Source: Prevotella sp.
GTDB lineage: Bacteria > Bacteroidota > Bacteroidia > Bacteroidales > Bacteroidaceae
Assembly (NCBI GenBank): GCA_017619445.1
Contig: JAFZSI010000010.1
Coordinates: 1 to 64,000, forward strand
Direction of reading: 5' to 3'
Length of the DNA stretch: 64,000 nt
The notes under the pieces were generated by a model, which was not told where the DNA came from, did no database searches, and worked only from the letters and a program-made list of their open reading frames with translations. Shown here one piece after another: positions 35,572-45,200 of the stretch. Each line of letters begins with the position of its first letter. Within the stretch, counting starts at the first letter, position 1. The translations under genes and the position numbers were made by a program.

Positions 35572-38022
35572 ATGAAAAGTCCTTTACGTGCCATAGGGCA
35601 CAGCATAACAAGATTTTGGAAATGGTATCGCTCACTCTATAAAGGGCGCAAGTGGTATGTTAAGACATTGGCCGCTATCCTTACACTCATTGCTGCTTTC
35701 ATCATCTACTTAGGAGCAGTAGATATCAACTTCCTATGGCTCTTCGGCAAGTCACCAGGCTATATGTCTGGACTCGAACCACAAATCAACCAGGCATCAG
35801 AAATCTATAGTGCCGACGGCAAACTCATTGGAAAATATTTCAATGAGAACCGCACACCCGTGCAGTACGATGAAGTGGCGCCAAACTTCTGGAACGCACT
35901 CATCGACACAGAGGACGAACGTTTCTACAAGCACATTGGCATAGACCCCATCGGCATGTTCGCTGCTGCTAAAGACGCACTGCTTCACCACGACGCACGC
36001 GGTGCTTCCACCATCACACAGCAGTTGGCAAAGAACATGTACAAGATGCGCACCAACAATTCAACAGGACTCTTGGGAAAGATTCCAGGACTGAAAATGC
36101 TCATCCTCAAAACCAAAGAGTGGATTATTGCCTGCAAACTCGAGACCATCTATTCGAAAGAGGAAATACTCACCATGTATGCCAATACCGTTGACTTTGG
36201 CTCCAACTCTTTCGGCATCAAAACAGCCAGCAAAACATACTTCAACACCACGCCCAAGAAACTCACCACCGAACAGGCAGCCGTGCTTGTGGGAATGCTA
36301 AAGGCTACAACCCTCTACAACCCACTCTCCCACCCCGAAAACAGTCTCAAACGGCGCAACGTGGTACTTGGCAACATGGTGGCAAAAGGCGACCTGACAC
36401 AAAACGAGTGTGACTCGCTCTCCAAAATCCCCATCAAGCTCGACTACAGCGTGGAAACCAACTATGACGGCCAGGCCAAGTATTTCCGCGAGGCAGTGGC
36501 CGACTATCTGCAAGAGTGGTGCCACGAAAACGGCTACGACCTCTACAGCAGCGGTCTGAAAATATATACCACCATCGACACCCGCATGCAGCGTTATGCC
36601 GAGCAAGCCGCCATCCGACAGATGCGACAAGTGCAGAAAAACTTTGACAGCCATTGGGCCAACGAAGCACCATGGCAAGACGAGAACCACAAGGAGATTC
36701 CCGGCTTCATCGAGGGAATTGTGCAGAAACTGCCCGTCTATAAAACCCTGCTCGCCAAGTATCCTGACAGCCCGGACTCCATCATGGCTCACCTCAACCG
36801 ACCTCACAAAGTCAAGCTGTTCGACTACGAACAAGGCACCATCGAGCGCGAAATGTCAACCATGGACTCCATCCGCTATATGGTACGCTTCATGCACTGT
36901 TCCTTCGTCGCCATGGAACCCCAGTCGGGAGCTGTGCGCGCCTGGGTGGGCGACATCGATTTCGACTCATGGAAATACGACAAGGTAACCGCCATGCGCC
37001 AGCCTGGCTCCACCTTCAAACTCTTCGTTTATACCGAGGCCATGAACCAGGGACTCACACCCTGCGACAACCGCCGCGACGAATACATCAGCATGCAAGT
37101 GTTCGACAAAATCAAACAGGAAGAAGTCACATGGACCCCAGGCAATGCCAACGGCTATTTTACCGGCGACTCCATGCCCCTGAAAAGCGCCTTTGCCAAG
37201 AGCATCAACTCCATTGCCGTGCGCTTAGGCCAGGAGATGGGCATCAGCAACATCGCCCGCACAGCTATGGACATGGGCATCAAGAGCCCCCTCGACGAGA
37301 CGCCATCCTTAGCACTCGGCTCATCAGACGTCAACCTGCTCGAACTGGTCAACGCCTACTGCACCGTAGCCAACAACGGCATGCACCACGAGCCCGTGCT
37401 CGTCACCAAGATTCTCGACAAAGACGGCGAGGAAGTCTATCTCGGACCAAGCGACAGCCAGCAGGCCATCCCCTACAAGAGCGCCTTCCTCATGCAGCAG
37501 ATGCTCATGGGCGGCATGCGCGAGCCCGGCGGCACATCGCAGGCTCTTTGGGGCTACGTGGGCAACTACTCCGACACAGAGTTCGGCGGCAAAACCGGCA
37601 CTTCCAACAACCATTCCGACGCATGGTTCGTCGGCGTAAGCCCCCGCCTCGTCTGCGGAGCGTGGGTAGGCGGCGAATACCGTTGCATCCATTTCCGCAC
37701 AGGAGCACTCGGCCAGGGCAGCCGCACAGCACTGCCCATCTGCGGCTATTTCCTCGAAGCCCTGTTGCGCGACCCCGCATTCAAACACTATCGCGCACGC
37801 TTCGACAAACCCAAAGACCCCGACATCAACCAAGGTATGTACACCTGCTCGGGCTATACTCCTTCGCAGCGACGCGATACTGCCGACATTGACAGCACCA
37901 TCATCTATGAACAAGAGATAGTGCTCGACGAAAACGGTGTGCCCATCACACAGCCCACTCAGGAAGTGCCCGAAGGAACCATCGAGGAAGAAGAAATCAT
38001 ACTCGACCCCGAGAATATGTGA
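35572..38022 (+). CDS. Penicillin-binding protein 1A (class A, bifunctional)
   Basis: A membrane-anchored peptidoglycan glycosyltransferase/transpeptidase. The start is set at ATG 35572 (MKSPLRAIGHSITRFWK), because the open frame further upstream translates the G-rich spacer; 816 aa. A membrane helix lies at about residues 35-55. The GT51 domain shows EDERFYKHIGIDP and GASTITQQLAKNM (about 118-165). The transpeptidase domain shows SxxK in QPGSTFKLF (about residue 480), SxN in KSINSIAV and KTG in GGKTGTSNNHSDAW (about 680). The C-terminus is acidic (VPEGTIEEEEIILDPENM). Confidence 0.94.
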   Translation: MKSPLRAIGHSITRFWKWYRSLYKGRKWYVKTLAAILTLIAAFIIYLGAVDINFLWLFGKSPGYMSGLEPQINQASEIYSADGKLIGKYFNENRTPVQYDEVAPNFWNALIDTEDERFYKHIGIDPIGMFAAAKDALLHHDARGASTITQQLAKNMYKMRTNNSTGLLGKIPGLKMLILKTKEWIIACKLETIYSKEEILTMYANTVDFGSNSFGIKTASKTYFNTTPKKLTTEQAAVLVGMLKATTLYNPLSHPENSLKRRNVVLGNMVAKGDLTQNECDSLSKIPIKLDYSVETNYDGQAKYFREAVADYLQEWCHENGYDLYSSGLKIYTTIDTRMQRYAEQAAIRQMRQVQKNFDSHWANEAPWQDENHKEIPGFIEGIVQKLPVYKTLLAKYPDSPDSIMAHLNRPHKVKLFDYEQGTIEREMSTMDSIRYMVRFMHCSFVAMEPQSGAVRAWVGDIDFDSWKYDKVTAMRQPGSTFKLFVYTEAMNQGLTPCDNRRDEYISMQVFDKIKQEEVTWTPGNANGYFTGDSMPLKSAFAKSINSIAVRLGQEMGISNIARTAMDMGIKSPLDETPSLALGSSDVNLLELVNAYCTVANNGMHHEPVLVTKILDKDGEEVYLGPSDSQQAIPYKSAFLMQQMLMGGMREPGGTSQALWGYVGNYSDTEFGGKTGTSNNHSDAWFVGVSPRLVCGAWVGGEYRCIHFRTGALGQGSRTALPICGYFLEALLRDPAFKHYRARFDKPKDPDINQGMYTCSGYTPSQRRDTADIDSTIIYEQEIVLDENGVPITQPTQEVPEGTIEEEEIILDPENM

Positions 38023-38030
38023 TAATTTAG

Positions 38031-38130
38031 ATTTGAGATTTGAGAATTGAGAGTTGAGAATTGACGATTGATATAATTGGAGTTCCTTGAGCGCAGCGAA
38101 AATTTGTAAATTGTCAAATTGTAAATTATA
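38031..38130. repeat. 7-nt-period repeats between PBP and helicase genes
   Basis: GAGATTT, GAGAATT, GAGAGTT, GAGAATT at 38036-38063 and AAATTGT, AAATTGTC, AAATTGT, AAATTAT at about 38101-38128. The helicase ATG (38131) follows directly in the last degenerate unit. Confidence 0.7.
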
Positions 38131-39849
38131 ATGGGTCTTGACCTTTCGAACCAGGAGTTTCAAAACGCACTACAACTCATACAATTTACCCGTCGCTCGC
38201 TTTTTCTAACAGGAAAAGCAGGGACGGGTAAATCTACTTTCCTACGCTACATCTGCCAGAACACGAAGAAAAAACACATTGTTCTCGCACCAACGGGCAT
38301 CGCCGCCATCAATGCCGGAGGCTCAACGCTCCACAGTTTTTTCAAGTTGCCCTTCCATCCGCTGCTGCCTAATGACACCCGCTACTCGGTGCGAAATATC
38401 AAGGAAACACTCAAATACAACAGCGAGAAGCGCAAGCTCATACGAGAAGTGGAACTCATCATCATTGACGAGATATCCATGGTGCGTGCCGACATCATTG
38501 ACTTTATCGACCGTGTGCTGCGCATTTACACCCGCAACATGCGTGTTCCCTTTGGAGGAAAGCAACTGCTCCTCGTTGGTGACATCTATCAGCTGGAACC
38601 CGTCATTCGCGAAGAGGAACGCCAACTGTTGCGCCCTTTCTACCCCTCATACTTCTTCTTCCATGCCCGCGTGTTCCGCGAAATGCAGTTAGTAAGCATT
38701 GAACTGCGCAAAGTTTATCGCCAAAGCGACCCAACGTTCATTAGCATTCTCGACCGCATTCGTACAAGCAACATCGCTGCTGCCGACCTACAGCAGCTCA
38801 ATGCACGTGTGGGGGCCCAGCTCGACCTAAGCGGTTCACGACTGGCTATCACGCTCTCCACACGCCGGGACACCGTTGACTTCATCAACCAAGAACACCT
38901 TGACCAACTACCAGGGCAAGCCACACTATTCTTAGGAGAAATTATCGATGAGTTTCCCGAAAGCAGCCTGCCCACACCAATGGAGCTTTATGTAAAGCCC
39001 GGTGCACAGGTAATCTTCATCAAAAATGACATGGAACGCCGATGGGTGAACGGCACTCTGGGTACCATTGAGGCAATAGACGAGGAAGAAGGCACCATTT
39101 ACGTCATAGACGAAGCAGGACGCAAGTTTGAGGTGCAGCGCGAGCGATGGAGCAACATGCGCTATACCTTCAACGAACAGGAACAGAAGATTGAGGAAGA
39201 AGAAATTGGTGTCTATATACAATTCCCTTTGCGCCTGGCATGGGCCATTACCGTTCACAAAAGCCAAGGCCTCACATTCCAGCAAGTGAACATTGACTTC
39301 ACTGGAGGTGCATTCGCAGGCGGACAAACCTACGTAGCCCTCTCCCGGTGCACCTCGCTACAGGGAATCAGCCTCAAACAGCCCATCCGGCGCAATGACA
39401 TATTCGTGCGGGCCGAAGTACAACAGTTCGCCCGCCACTATAACGACAATAACATGATAACAACAGCTCTTCAGGAAAGTCAGGCCGACAAGCAATATCA
39501 TGACGCGGTGCAGGCATTCGACCACGGTGACATGGACGCGTTTCTGAAACATTTCTTCCAGGCCATTCATAGCCGCTACGACATTGAGAAACCCGCCGCA
39601 CAACGGCTCATCCGCCGAAAACTCAACATCATCAACCGCCAGGCAGAAGAAATCAAGCAACTGCACGAACAGCAACAACAGCAACAGGCATTCCTTCGCA
39701 AACTGGCCACAGAATATGTTATTCTCGGCAAGGAATGTGAAGCAGAAGGCATGCACACAGCAGCCATCGCCAACTACGAGAAAGCCCTCCAACTATGCCC
39801 CGAACACCCCGAGGCCAAGCGAAGGCTCAAACGTCTGAAGAAAAAGTAA
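38131..39849 (+). CDS. Pif1/RecD2-like superfamily 1 helicase with C-terminal TPR-like segment
   Basis: A 572-aa ATP-dependent DNA helicase of the Pif1/Dda group. Walker A is FLTGKAGTGKSTFLRY at about residues 26-41, followed by PTGIAAINAGGSTLHSFF. Walker B/DEIS is LIIIDEISMVRADI (about 109-122). The C-terminal helicase motif is LAWAITVHKSQGLTFQQV (about 369-386) with YVALSRCTSL. After the helicase core (about residue 430) comes a helical extension with a Gln-rich coiled coil (EQQQQQQAFL) and one TPR-like repeat (AIANYEKALQLCPEHPEAK). The start is the first ATG after a heptad repeat. Role in replication or repair inferred from family. Confidence 0.92.
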   Translation: MGLDLSNQEFQNALQLIQFTRRSLFLTGKAGTGKSTFLRYICQNTKKKHIVLAPTGIAAINAGGSTLHSFFKLPFHPLLPNDTRYSVRNIKETLKYNSEKRKLIREVELIIIDEISMVRADIIDFIDRVLRIYTRNMRVPFGGKQLLLVGDIYQLEPVIREEERQLLRPFYPSYFFFHARVFREMQLVSIELRKVYRQSDPTFISILDRIRTSNIAAADLQQLNARVGAQLDLSGSRLAITLSTRRDTVDFINQEHLDQLPGQATLFLGEIIDEFPESSLPTPMELYVKPGAQVIFIKNDMERRWVNGTLGTIEAIDEEEGTIYVIDEAGRKFEVQRERWSNMRYTFNEQEQKIEEEEIGVYIQFPLRLAWAITVHKSQGLTFQQVNIDFTGGAFAGGQTYVALSRCTSLQGISLKQPIRRNDIFVRAEVQQFARHYNDNNMITTALQESQADKQYHDAVQAFDHGDMDAFLKHFFQAIHSRYDIEKPAAQRLIRRKLNIINRQAEEIKQLHEQQQQQQAFLRKLATEYVILGKECEAEGMHTAAIANYEKALQLCPEHPEAKRRLKRLKKK

Positions 39850-39889
39850 TACCGCTCCCATTGGTCGCCGCCGTGTTTTAGCTGACGCT

Positions 39890-40687
39890 CTACAACACGT
39901 CACCTTCAAGTGGATACCACTTGGGATTGATGTCAATGGCATCGCCGAGCGATTCTACAAATTTCTCTCCTTCCTCAAGAGTGATGGGCTTTTCGTCGCG
40001 CATGAAGTTCTCTGCCACTTTCTCACCTTCCATGTCGTATTCCGTGAACCAACGCACGGTAGGACCCGGCTCGCTGTTCTTCACGGTGGCGTAGAATGCG
40101 GCGTGGCATCCTGTTCCGCAGCCTCCCGACTGCTGGATGGTACCTTTGTGGAGTGCTATTGAGGAATGGTAGTTCTGTGTGATGAGCAGTGCAATTTTTC
40201 CGGTATTAATGGCATAAAAGGCACCGTCTTCACCGTTGGCACTTTGGAACCACAGCTCGGGAATCTGGTCATCGTCAAGGTCAAGGAGTGAGAATTTCGC
40301 GAATGTTGCGTTCTCGCTTTTGTACATGTCGTCGTAATCCTTATACATCTTGAACATCTTGTCGAAGTCCTCAATCTCGATTTTCACCCGTTTGCCGTCG
40401 GGTTTATAGGTGTGTATGATGTGTTTTTCCCATCCTTCAATAAATTCGCTGATGACCCAGTTCTCACCATCCTTTGGAGCATTGCACTCTACGTGGTTGC
40501 CCTCAAAGGTGGGTTTAAAGAAGTCTGGAACTTTGTTTTCTTCCTGTACCAGTTCGGGTGCCTCGCTCTGAACGGAGTCCTGTAAGGTTTCTGGCTCGTT
40601 GTTATCACTTGCTGCGCTTTTGCCTGAATTGTTGCATGCTGTCAAAAGCAATGCAAGGCTCAGCATGAGTATTGAATTCTTTTTCAT
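39890..40687 (-). CDS. Lipoprotein with a DxDxDxxxE-type loop
   Basis: A 265-aa lipoprotein of unknown function. The signal MKKNSILMLSLALLLTAC has Cys18. An acidic Ser/Asn/Glu linker follows. The central LLDLDDDQIPELWFQSANG resembles a calcium-binding FG-GAP/EF-type loop, common in Bacteroidetes surface proteins with a 'field-of-view' repeat such as this. GGCGTGCHAA contributes two cysteines. It is the first of a minus-strand group but separated from GH53 by 51 bp of AT-rich heptad-type repeat. Confidence 0.75.
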   Translation of the reverse strand: MKKNSILMLSLALLLTACNNSGKSAASDNNEPETLQDSVQSEAPELVQEENKVPDFFKPTFEGNHVECNAPKDGENWVISEFIEGWEKHIIHTYKPDGKRVKIEIEDFDKMFKMYKDYDDMYKSENATFAKFSLLDLDDDQIPELWFQSANGEDGAFYAINTGKIALLITQNYHSSIALHKGTIQQSGGCGTGCHAAFYATVKNSEPGPTVRWFTEYDMEGEKVAENFMRDEKPITLEEGEKFVESLGDAIDINPKWYPLEGDVL

Positions 40688-40691
40688 AGAA

Positions 40692-40738
40692 CTTTGAGGT
40701 TAGAAAATTGAGATTTGAGAATTGAGAATGTAAAATTG
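40692..40738. repeat. 7-nt-type repeat between GH53 and lipoprotein genes
   Basis: Plus-strand words TTGAGAT, TTGAGAA, TTGAGAA follow each other at about 40707-40728, the same word family as at 38036 and 42201. Confidence 0.6.
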
Positions 40739-41761
40739 TCATTGTAAAGACGCCTCTGTGAAGGCTTCCATGATGGCTGTCGGACGGTGATTCTGAAATG
40801 CTCCCAATGGATAGTGCCCTTCGGCTTCGGGTGCCCAATAGAAAACACCATGACAATGGCCGTTTGTCTGCTGACGGGCAGCACGTATGAGTTTCTGCAT
40901 GAATGCTTTCCCTTCTTGTGGCTTTTTGGCCTCAACACCAGTTTCCACAATCATGGTCTCGCATCCGTATTTTTTGTTCAACCGACGGATGTTCTCCACC
41001 ACCTTCTGCAGAGTCTCATCTTCGCTTTTGGTCAACTTCGCCTCACGGTCCCAATAAGGATAAACACTCAGGCCTATCATATCCCATCGGGCGCCATACT
41101 GTTTCAGTCCGTCGAAAATAAAGTCATAGCGTGAGGCATCACAGCCTGCGTCAAGATGGACGATGCACAGGGCATCGGGATAGACACTTTTCACCGCCGC
41201 ATAACCTGCATCGGTAAGTCCAGCGTACTGCTGCATATTATCCTCAGCACGCCCCATGGGCCACAGGAAACCGTGCGTTGTTTCGTTGCCCACCTGCACC
41301 CATTTCACATCCACACTATGGTCTTTCAGCAGTTTCAAAACATCTCGCGTATGGGCGGCCAGAGCCATTTTCATCTCGTCATAGCTGTAGTATTGCCAGG
41401 TGCCAGGAATAGTCTGTTTGCCTGGGTCAGCCCACCAGTCGCTATAGTGAAAATCTATCATAATGGCCATGCCATAATAACGCGCCCTCAAAGCCATATT
41501 GAGCACGTCGTGCATATCCGAGAACCTCTCTCGAGGATTGACCCACACGCGCAGTCTCACGGCATTGAGTCCCAGCTCTTTCATCAGAGCCGTGTTCTCA
41601 CGAATTTCTCCGCGCGCATTGTAAAGCCGCTGTCCGTAGGCTTCGAGTTGTGTGGTTCCGCTGATGTCTGCTCCGAGCCAAAACGGTGAGTCTTCCGTTT
41701 GTGCCAAAACAGACAAAAACGGTATAGCCATCAGCAGAATTGTTGTAAATAGTTTTTTCAC
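40739..41761 (-). CDS. Secreted GH53 endo-beta-1,4-galactanase
   Basis: Arabinogalactan endo-1,4-beta-galactosidase, cleaving galactan side chains of pectin outside the cytoplasm. The 340-aa protein has signal MKKLFTTILLMAIPFLSVLAQ and a single GH53 barrel: FWLGADISGTTQLEAYG, LRVWVNPRERFSD and MIDFHYSDWWADPGKQ. The acid/base Glu is in VQVGNETTHGFLWP (about residue 158) and the nucleophile in MIVETGVEAK (about residue 270). Length is usual for a one-domain enzyme. No SusC/D genes adjoin; a cupin gene lies upstream on the same strand. Confidence 0.93.
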   Translation of the reverse strand: MKKLFTTILLMAIPFLSVLAQTEDSPFWLGADISGTTQLEAYGQRLYNARGEIRENTALMKELGLNAVRLRVWVNPRERFSDMHDVLNMALRARYYGMAIMIDFHYSDWWADPGKQTIPGTWQYYSYDEMKMALAAHTRDVLKLLKDHSVDVKWVQVGNETTHGFLWPMGRAEDNMQQYAGLTDAGYAAVKSVYPDALCIVHLDAGCDASRYDFIFDGLKQYGARWDMIGLSVYPYWDREAKLTKSEDETLQKVVENIRRLNKKYGCETMIVETGVEAKKPQEGKAFMQKLIRAARQQTNGHCHGVFYWAPEAEGHYPLGAFQNHRPTAIMEAFTEASLQ

Positions 41762-41780
41762 TTTGAGGTCTGTGGTTACT

Positions 41781-41854
41781 ATTAGATAATCCGCTCACGC
41801 TCGGCCAACTCCAAGCGAGCTTGGTTGGCTCTCGCTTACTCGCGGATTTTTTTA
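41781..41854. repeat. REP-like long hairpin, copy 1
   Basis: An imperfect nested palindrome: outer AATCCGC/GCGGATT, then GCCAA/TTGGC, then CCAAGC/GCTTGG, ending in a T-run on the plus strand. It is about 94% identical to 51408-51478. It overlaps the cupin stop codon and encodes its last residues (KIRE). Confidence 0.85.
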
Positions 41855-42186
41855 GGAAGATGCTCAGGCACAACGGCAAAGAATGTGAGGTCTTCTGTGC
41901 CGCGGTTTATCAGCGTGTGCTGTTTTCCCATGGGATTGTAGTGCACCTGACCAGGCATGACGATTTCCTCTTCGCCCTCATAGATATACGTGGCGACACC
42001 CGAGAGAATATACATCACTTCTGAATTCTGTTCATGCCGGTGCAGGCCAATGGAACAGCCTGGCTCCAGCTTACCGAACATGATTTTCACGTTGTTGTCG
42101 GTGTAGTGACGCATGATGTAGCGTCCTTCACCGCCTTTAAACTGAGGAACGATGGTTTCCTCTATCTTGTTGAAATCTATTTTCAT
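41836..42186 (-). CDS. Small cupin-domain protein
   Basis: A 116-aa single-domain cupin. Metal-binding motif 1 is LEPGCSIGLHRHEQNSEVMY (about residues 38-57) and motif 2 appears as HYNPMGKQHTLINRG. Such proteins are often sugar-binding, isomerase-like or sensory; the substrate cannot be told. It lies upstream of GH53 on the same strand, which suggests, but does not show, a link to sugar use. The last residues KKIRE and the stop come from a REP-like repeat. Confidence 0.85.
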   Translation of the reverse strand: MKIDFNKIEETIVPQFKGGEGRYIMRHYTDNNVKIMFGKLEPGCSIGLHRHEQNSEVMYILSGVATYIYEGEEEIVMPGQVHYNPMGKQHTLINRGTEDLTFFAVVPEHLPKKIRE

Positions 42187-42188
42187 AA

Positions 42189-42280
42189 GGTTTTGGGATT
42201 TGAGAATTAAGAATTGAGGTTTGAGACTTGAGGGTACTGATTATTGTTTTTCGCAAACATCAAACCTCAAATCCCAAACC
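42189..42280. repeat. Heptad-built inverted repeat between TonB receptor and cupin
   Basis: Left arm 42189-42204 (GGTTTTGGGATTTGAG) pairs with 42266-42280 (CTCAAATCCCAAACC), one bulge. A nested pair is GAGGTTTGA (42216-42224) with TCAAACCTC (42260-42268). The left side reads as 7-nt units (GATTTGA, GAATTAA, GAATTGA, GGTTTGA, GACTTGA). Confidence 0.75.
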
Positions 42281-42299
42281 TCCCAAACTAATCAACTTA

Positions 42300-45200
42300 T
42301 TAGAAAGTGTACTTCAGTCCCACCTGTCCGCGCCAGCGGCTGTAATAGTCGCTTGCGTACTTCAGCACGTAGTCTGCATTCTGTGTGAACTGGAATTTGC
42401 CGGAACTGTACTTAACGGGCGACATGAACTCGCTGACGTAGCCAGAGCTGCGGGTAATGCCCCAGTCTTTGTTGAGCAGGTTGGCAACGTTCATGATGTC
42501 GAGCGACAGTTCGAGTGAGTGAATCTGACGGCCAATCTTGATGTTCAGTTTCTCAGCCACATGCAGGTCGAAGTTGCTCTCGAATGGCAGGTTGTCGGCA
42601 TAGCGCTCGTAGTACTCTCCACGATGGTCTTTGAGGTAGCGCTGGCTTCCGAGCCACTGTTTCAGGTTGGCGCGCTGCTGTTCCTCGGAGAAGTCGGATG
42701 TGGCTTCAAACGGCATGAGGTCAATCTGTGCGTCGGTGGGAATGTAGAACAGGTCGTTGCTGGTGCCGTCATCGCCGTTGATGTCACCGCTGTAGATGAT
42801 GCTATAGGGCGAACCGCTGCGGCCTTCGTAGATGAGTCCGATGGTAGTGGTGAACAGCTTGTTGCGGCCATAGCTGAAGTGCCAGAATGCCGATGCCTTG
42901 ACGTTGTGGGGCAGGTTGAACGCGCTGTTGGCCAGCTCGGGGTCGTTGGAGTTCAGATGTGTATGGGTGTTGCGCCAGTTGCTCTGTGCCACTGAGGAGG
43001 TGACACTTGCCACGCCCTTCGACTTGGTGAAGGTGTAGCTTGCCATCAGGTCGAGTCCGAAGTTGAAGTGCTTCTCGGCCTTGAGCGAGAGGTTGTAGGT
43101 ATAGCCTTTGCTGGTGTTTGAGAGCAGGTAGATGTTGTTGTAGGGTGTGCCGGTGGTCACGCGGGTGAACATGGGGCGGTTGTCCCAGTAGAAGGGCGAC
43201 ACTTGTCCGAGGGTCTTGCCGGTCTCCTCGTAGGCGATGTTGCTATACACCACATCATTGAGGTTCTTCGAGTAGATGGCTTCTGCCGTCCAGTCGATGC
43301 CCAGGGCCTTGAAGTCGAAACCGAGGTTCACACGCAGGGTCTGTGCAAACTTAAAGTCATCGGAGAAGACGTTGATAAGCTGACTTCCTGACGAGGCATT
43401 GAGCTTGTCGCCATTGATGTACTGCTTGTCGGGGTCAAGAATGAGCGAGATATCCTTGGTCTTGGGTGCGTTCACCTGATAGGACGACAGCTGCACGCCA
43501 GTATTGGAGAAGTTGTTGCTGAGCCATACAAACGGAATGCGTCCGGTAAACAGTCCGGCACCTCCGCGCAGAATGTAGCGGTGGTCGTTCTTCACATCCC
43601 AACGGAATCCCACGCGGGGGCTCCACATGGGTGTGCTCGACAGTTTGTGGTCTGTGCGCACATTCCAACCTTTTTGAGCTGCGTAGGCGTTGAATCCGTC
43701 GTTGGCGGCAGGTTTGTCGAAGAACAGCGGCATATCCATGCGCAGGCCATAGGTTACTTGCAGGTTGTCGCTGGCAGCCCACTTATCCTGCACGTAGAAT
43801 CCCAACTGTCCGGCACCGAACTCGGCAGCCCAGCGGGGGTCACCCGTAATGGCTACATTGGCCTGTCCGAAGTAGTAGCGGTTGATGAGCTGGCCTTCAG
43901 GCTGTCCTTGCTTGGCACTCTGATAATAGCTCTTGAAATCGTCGTAGCTGTTAAAGTAGTAGCAACCGAAGAGGTTGGGCAGATAAATGTTCGAGAACTT
44001 ATAGAACTCGTTGTGCGTTCCGAACGTGAAGGTGTGGTTGCCCTTGAACCAAGTGAGGTTGTCCTCAACGGTAAAGATGTCCTGGTCGAGTCCGTTGGCC
44101 ATCGAACTGTACTCGTTTCCGATGTTCACCGTGCCACCTTGCTTACCCACGCTGTAAACAGTTACCGACGGGAACGGATTGCCTGATGTACGCTTGTCGC
44201 GAACACGCACGTAGGATGCACGAGCCTCGTTGCTCACATTTGGCGACAAGCGGCTCTGCAACTCAGCAATAAACGAGTTGGTGTTGGACTGGAACTCATA
44301 CAGGTGGTCAACGGTGTTGAGCGAGGCAATGCCGCCCAGGCCATTCAACTGCGAAGCGTCAACAAGGCTCCAGCGCAGGGTGAACTTGTTGAAATCGTTC
44401 ACGTTCCAGTCAATCTTCATGCCGGCCTTGGTGCTCTTGATGAAGCGGTCGGTGTCTGAGAATTGGCCGTGATAGTCGAAGCCCTGGTCGCGTGCCATCT
44501 CCTCAACGTTGCTCAGAATCTCCTTAGCCAGGTCAGCAGGCACCTTAGAGCCTTCAGCACCCAAGCCATACTGCGTGGGATACTCCTTGTTCGACTTCTC
44601 AAAGTTGGCAAAGAAGAACAGCTTGTCCTTAATGATGGGGCCACCCAAGGTGAAACCGTAGAGATACTCATGCTCGTCCTCCACAGCCTTGCTGTAACCG
44701 CCGTCGTCCATCTTGTACTTCTTGCCCACCAGCTTCTCGTTGTTGCCAAACACATAGCCGCTGCCATGCAGCTGGTTGGTACCGCTCTTGGTGATGGCGT
44801 TGATGGCACCACCCGTGAAACCGCTCTGACGAACGTCGAACGGAGCCACGTTGACCTGAATCTGCTCAATGGTTTCCATCGAAACGGGGTTGGTACCAGC
44901 CTGTCCGCCGTTTGCACCGCTCGAAGTCAGTCCGAACACGTCGTTGTTCATCGCACCGTCAATCTGGAACGAGTTGTAGCGGTTGTTCGTTCCTGCAAAC
45001 GAAATGGCACCCGACTGCGGGTTGGTGGTCACCTGCGGAGTCATGCGCGCAATGTCGGCAATGCTGTGGCTCACCGACGGAATGTCGTTAATCTGCTCGG
45101 CATTGATACTCATGGCCGCACCCGTTTTCGTGGCGTTCAGTCCGCTCTTGCCCGTCACCACCAGTTCGTCGAGCAGCTTGGCATCCTCCTCAAGCGAGCA

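Noticed and set aside
36969-37892. Plus-strand frame of 307 codons inside the PBP gene
   Set aside because: It is in the +1 frame of a gene with intact SxxK, SxN and KTG motifs, and the Arg/His-rich translation is typical of a shadow frame.
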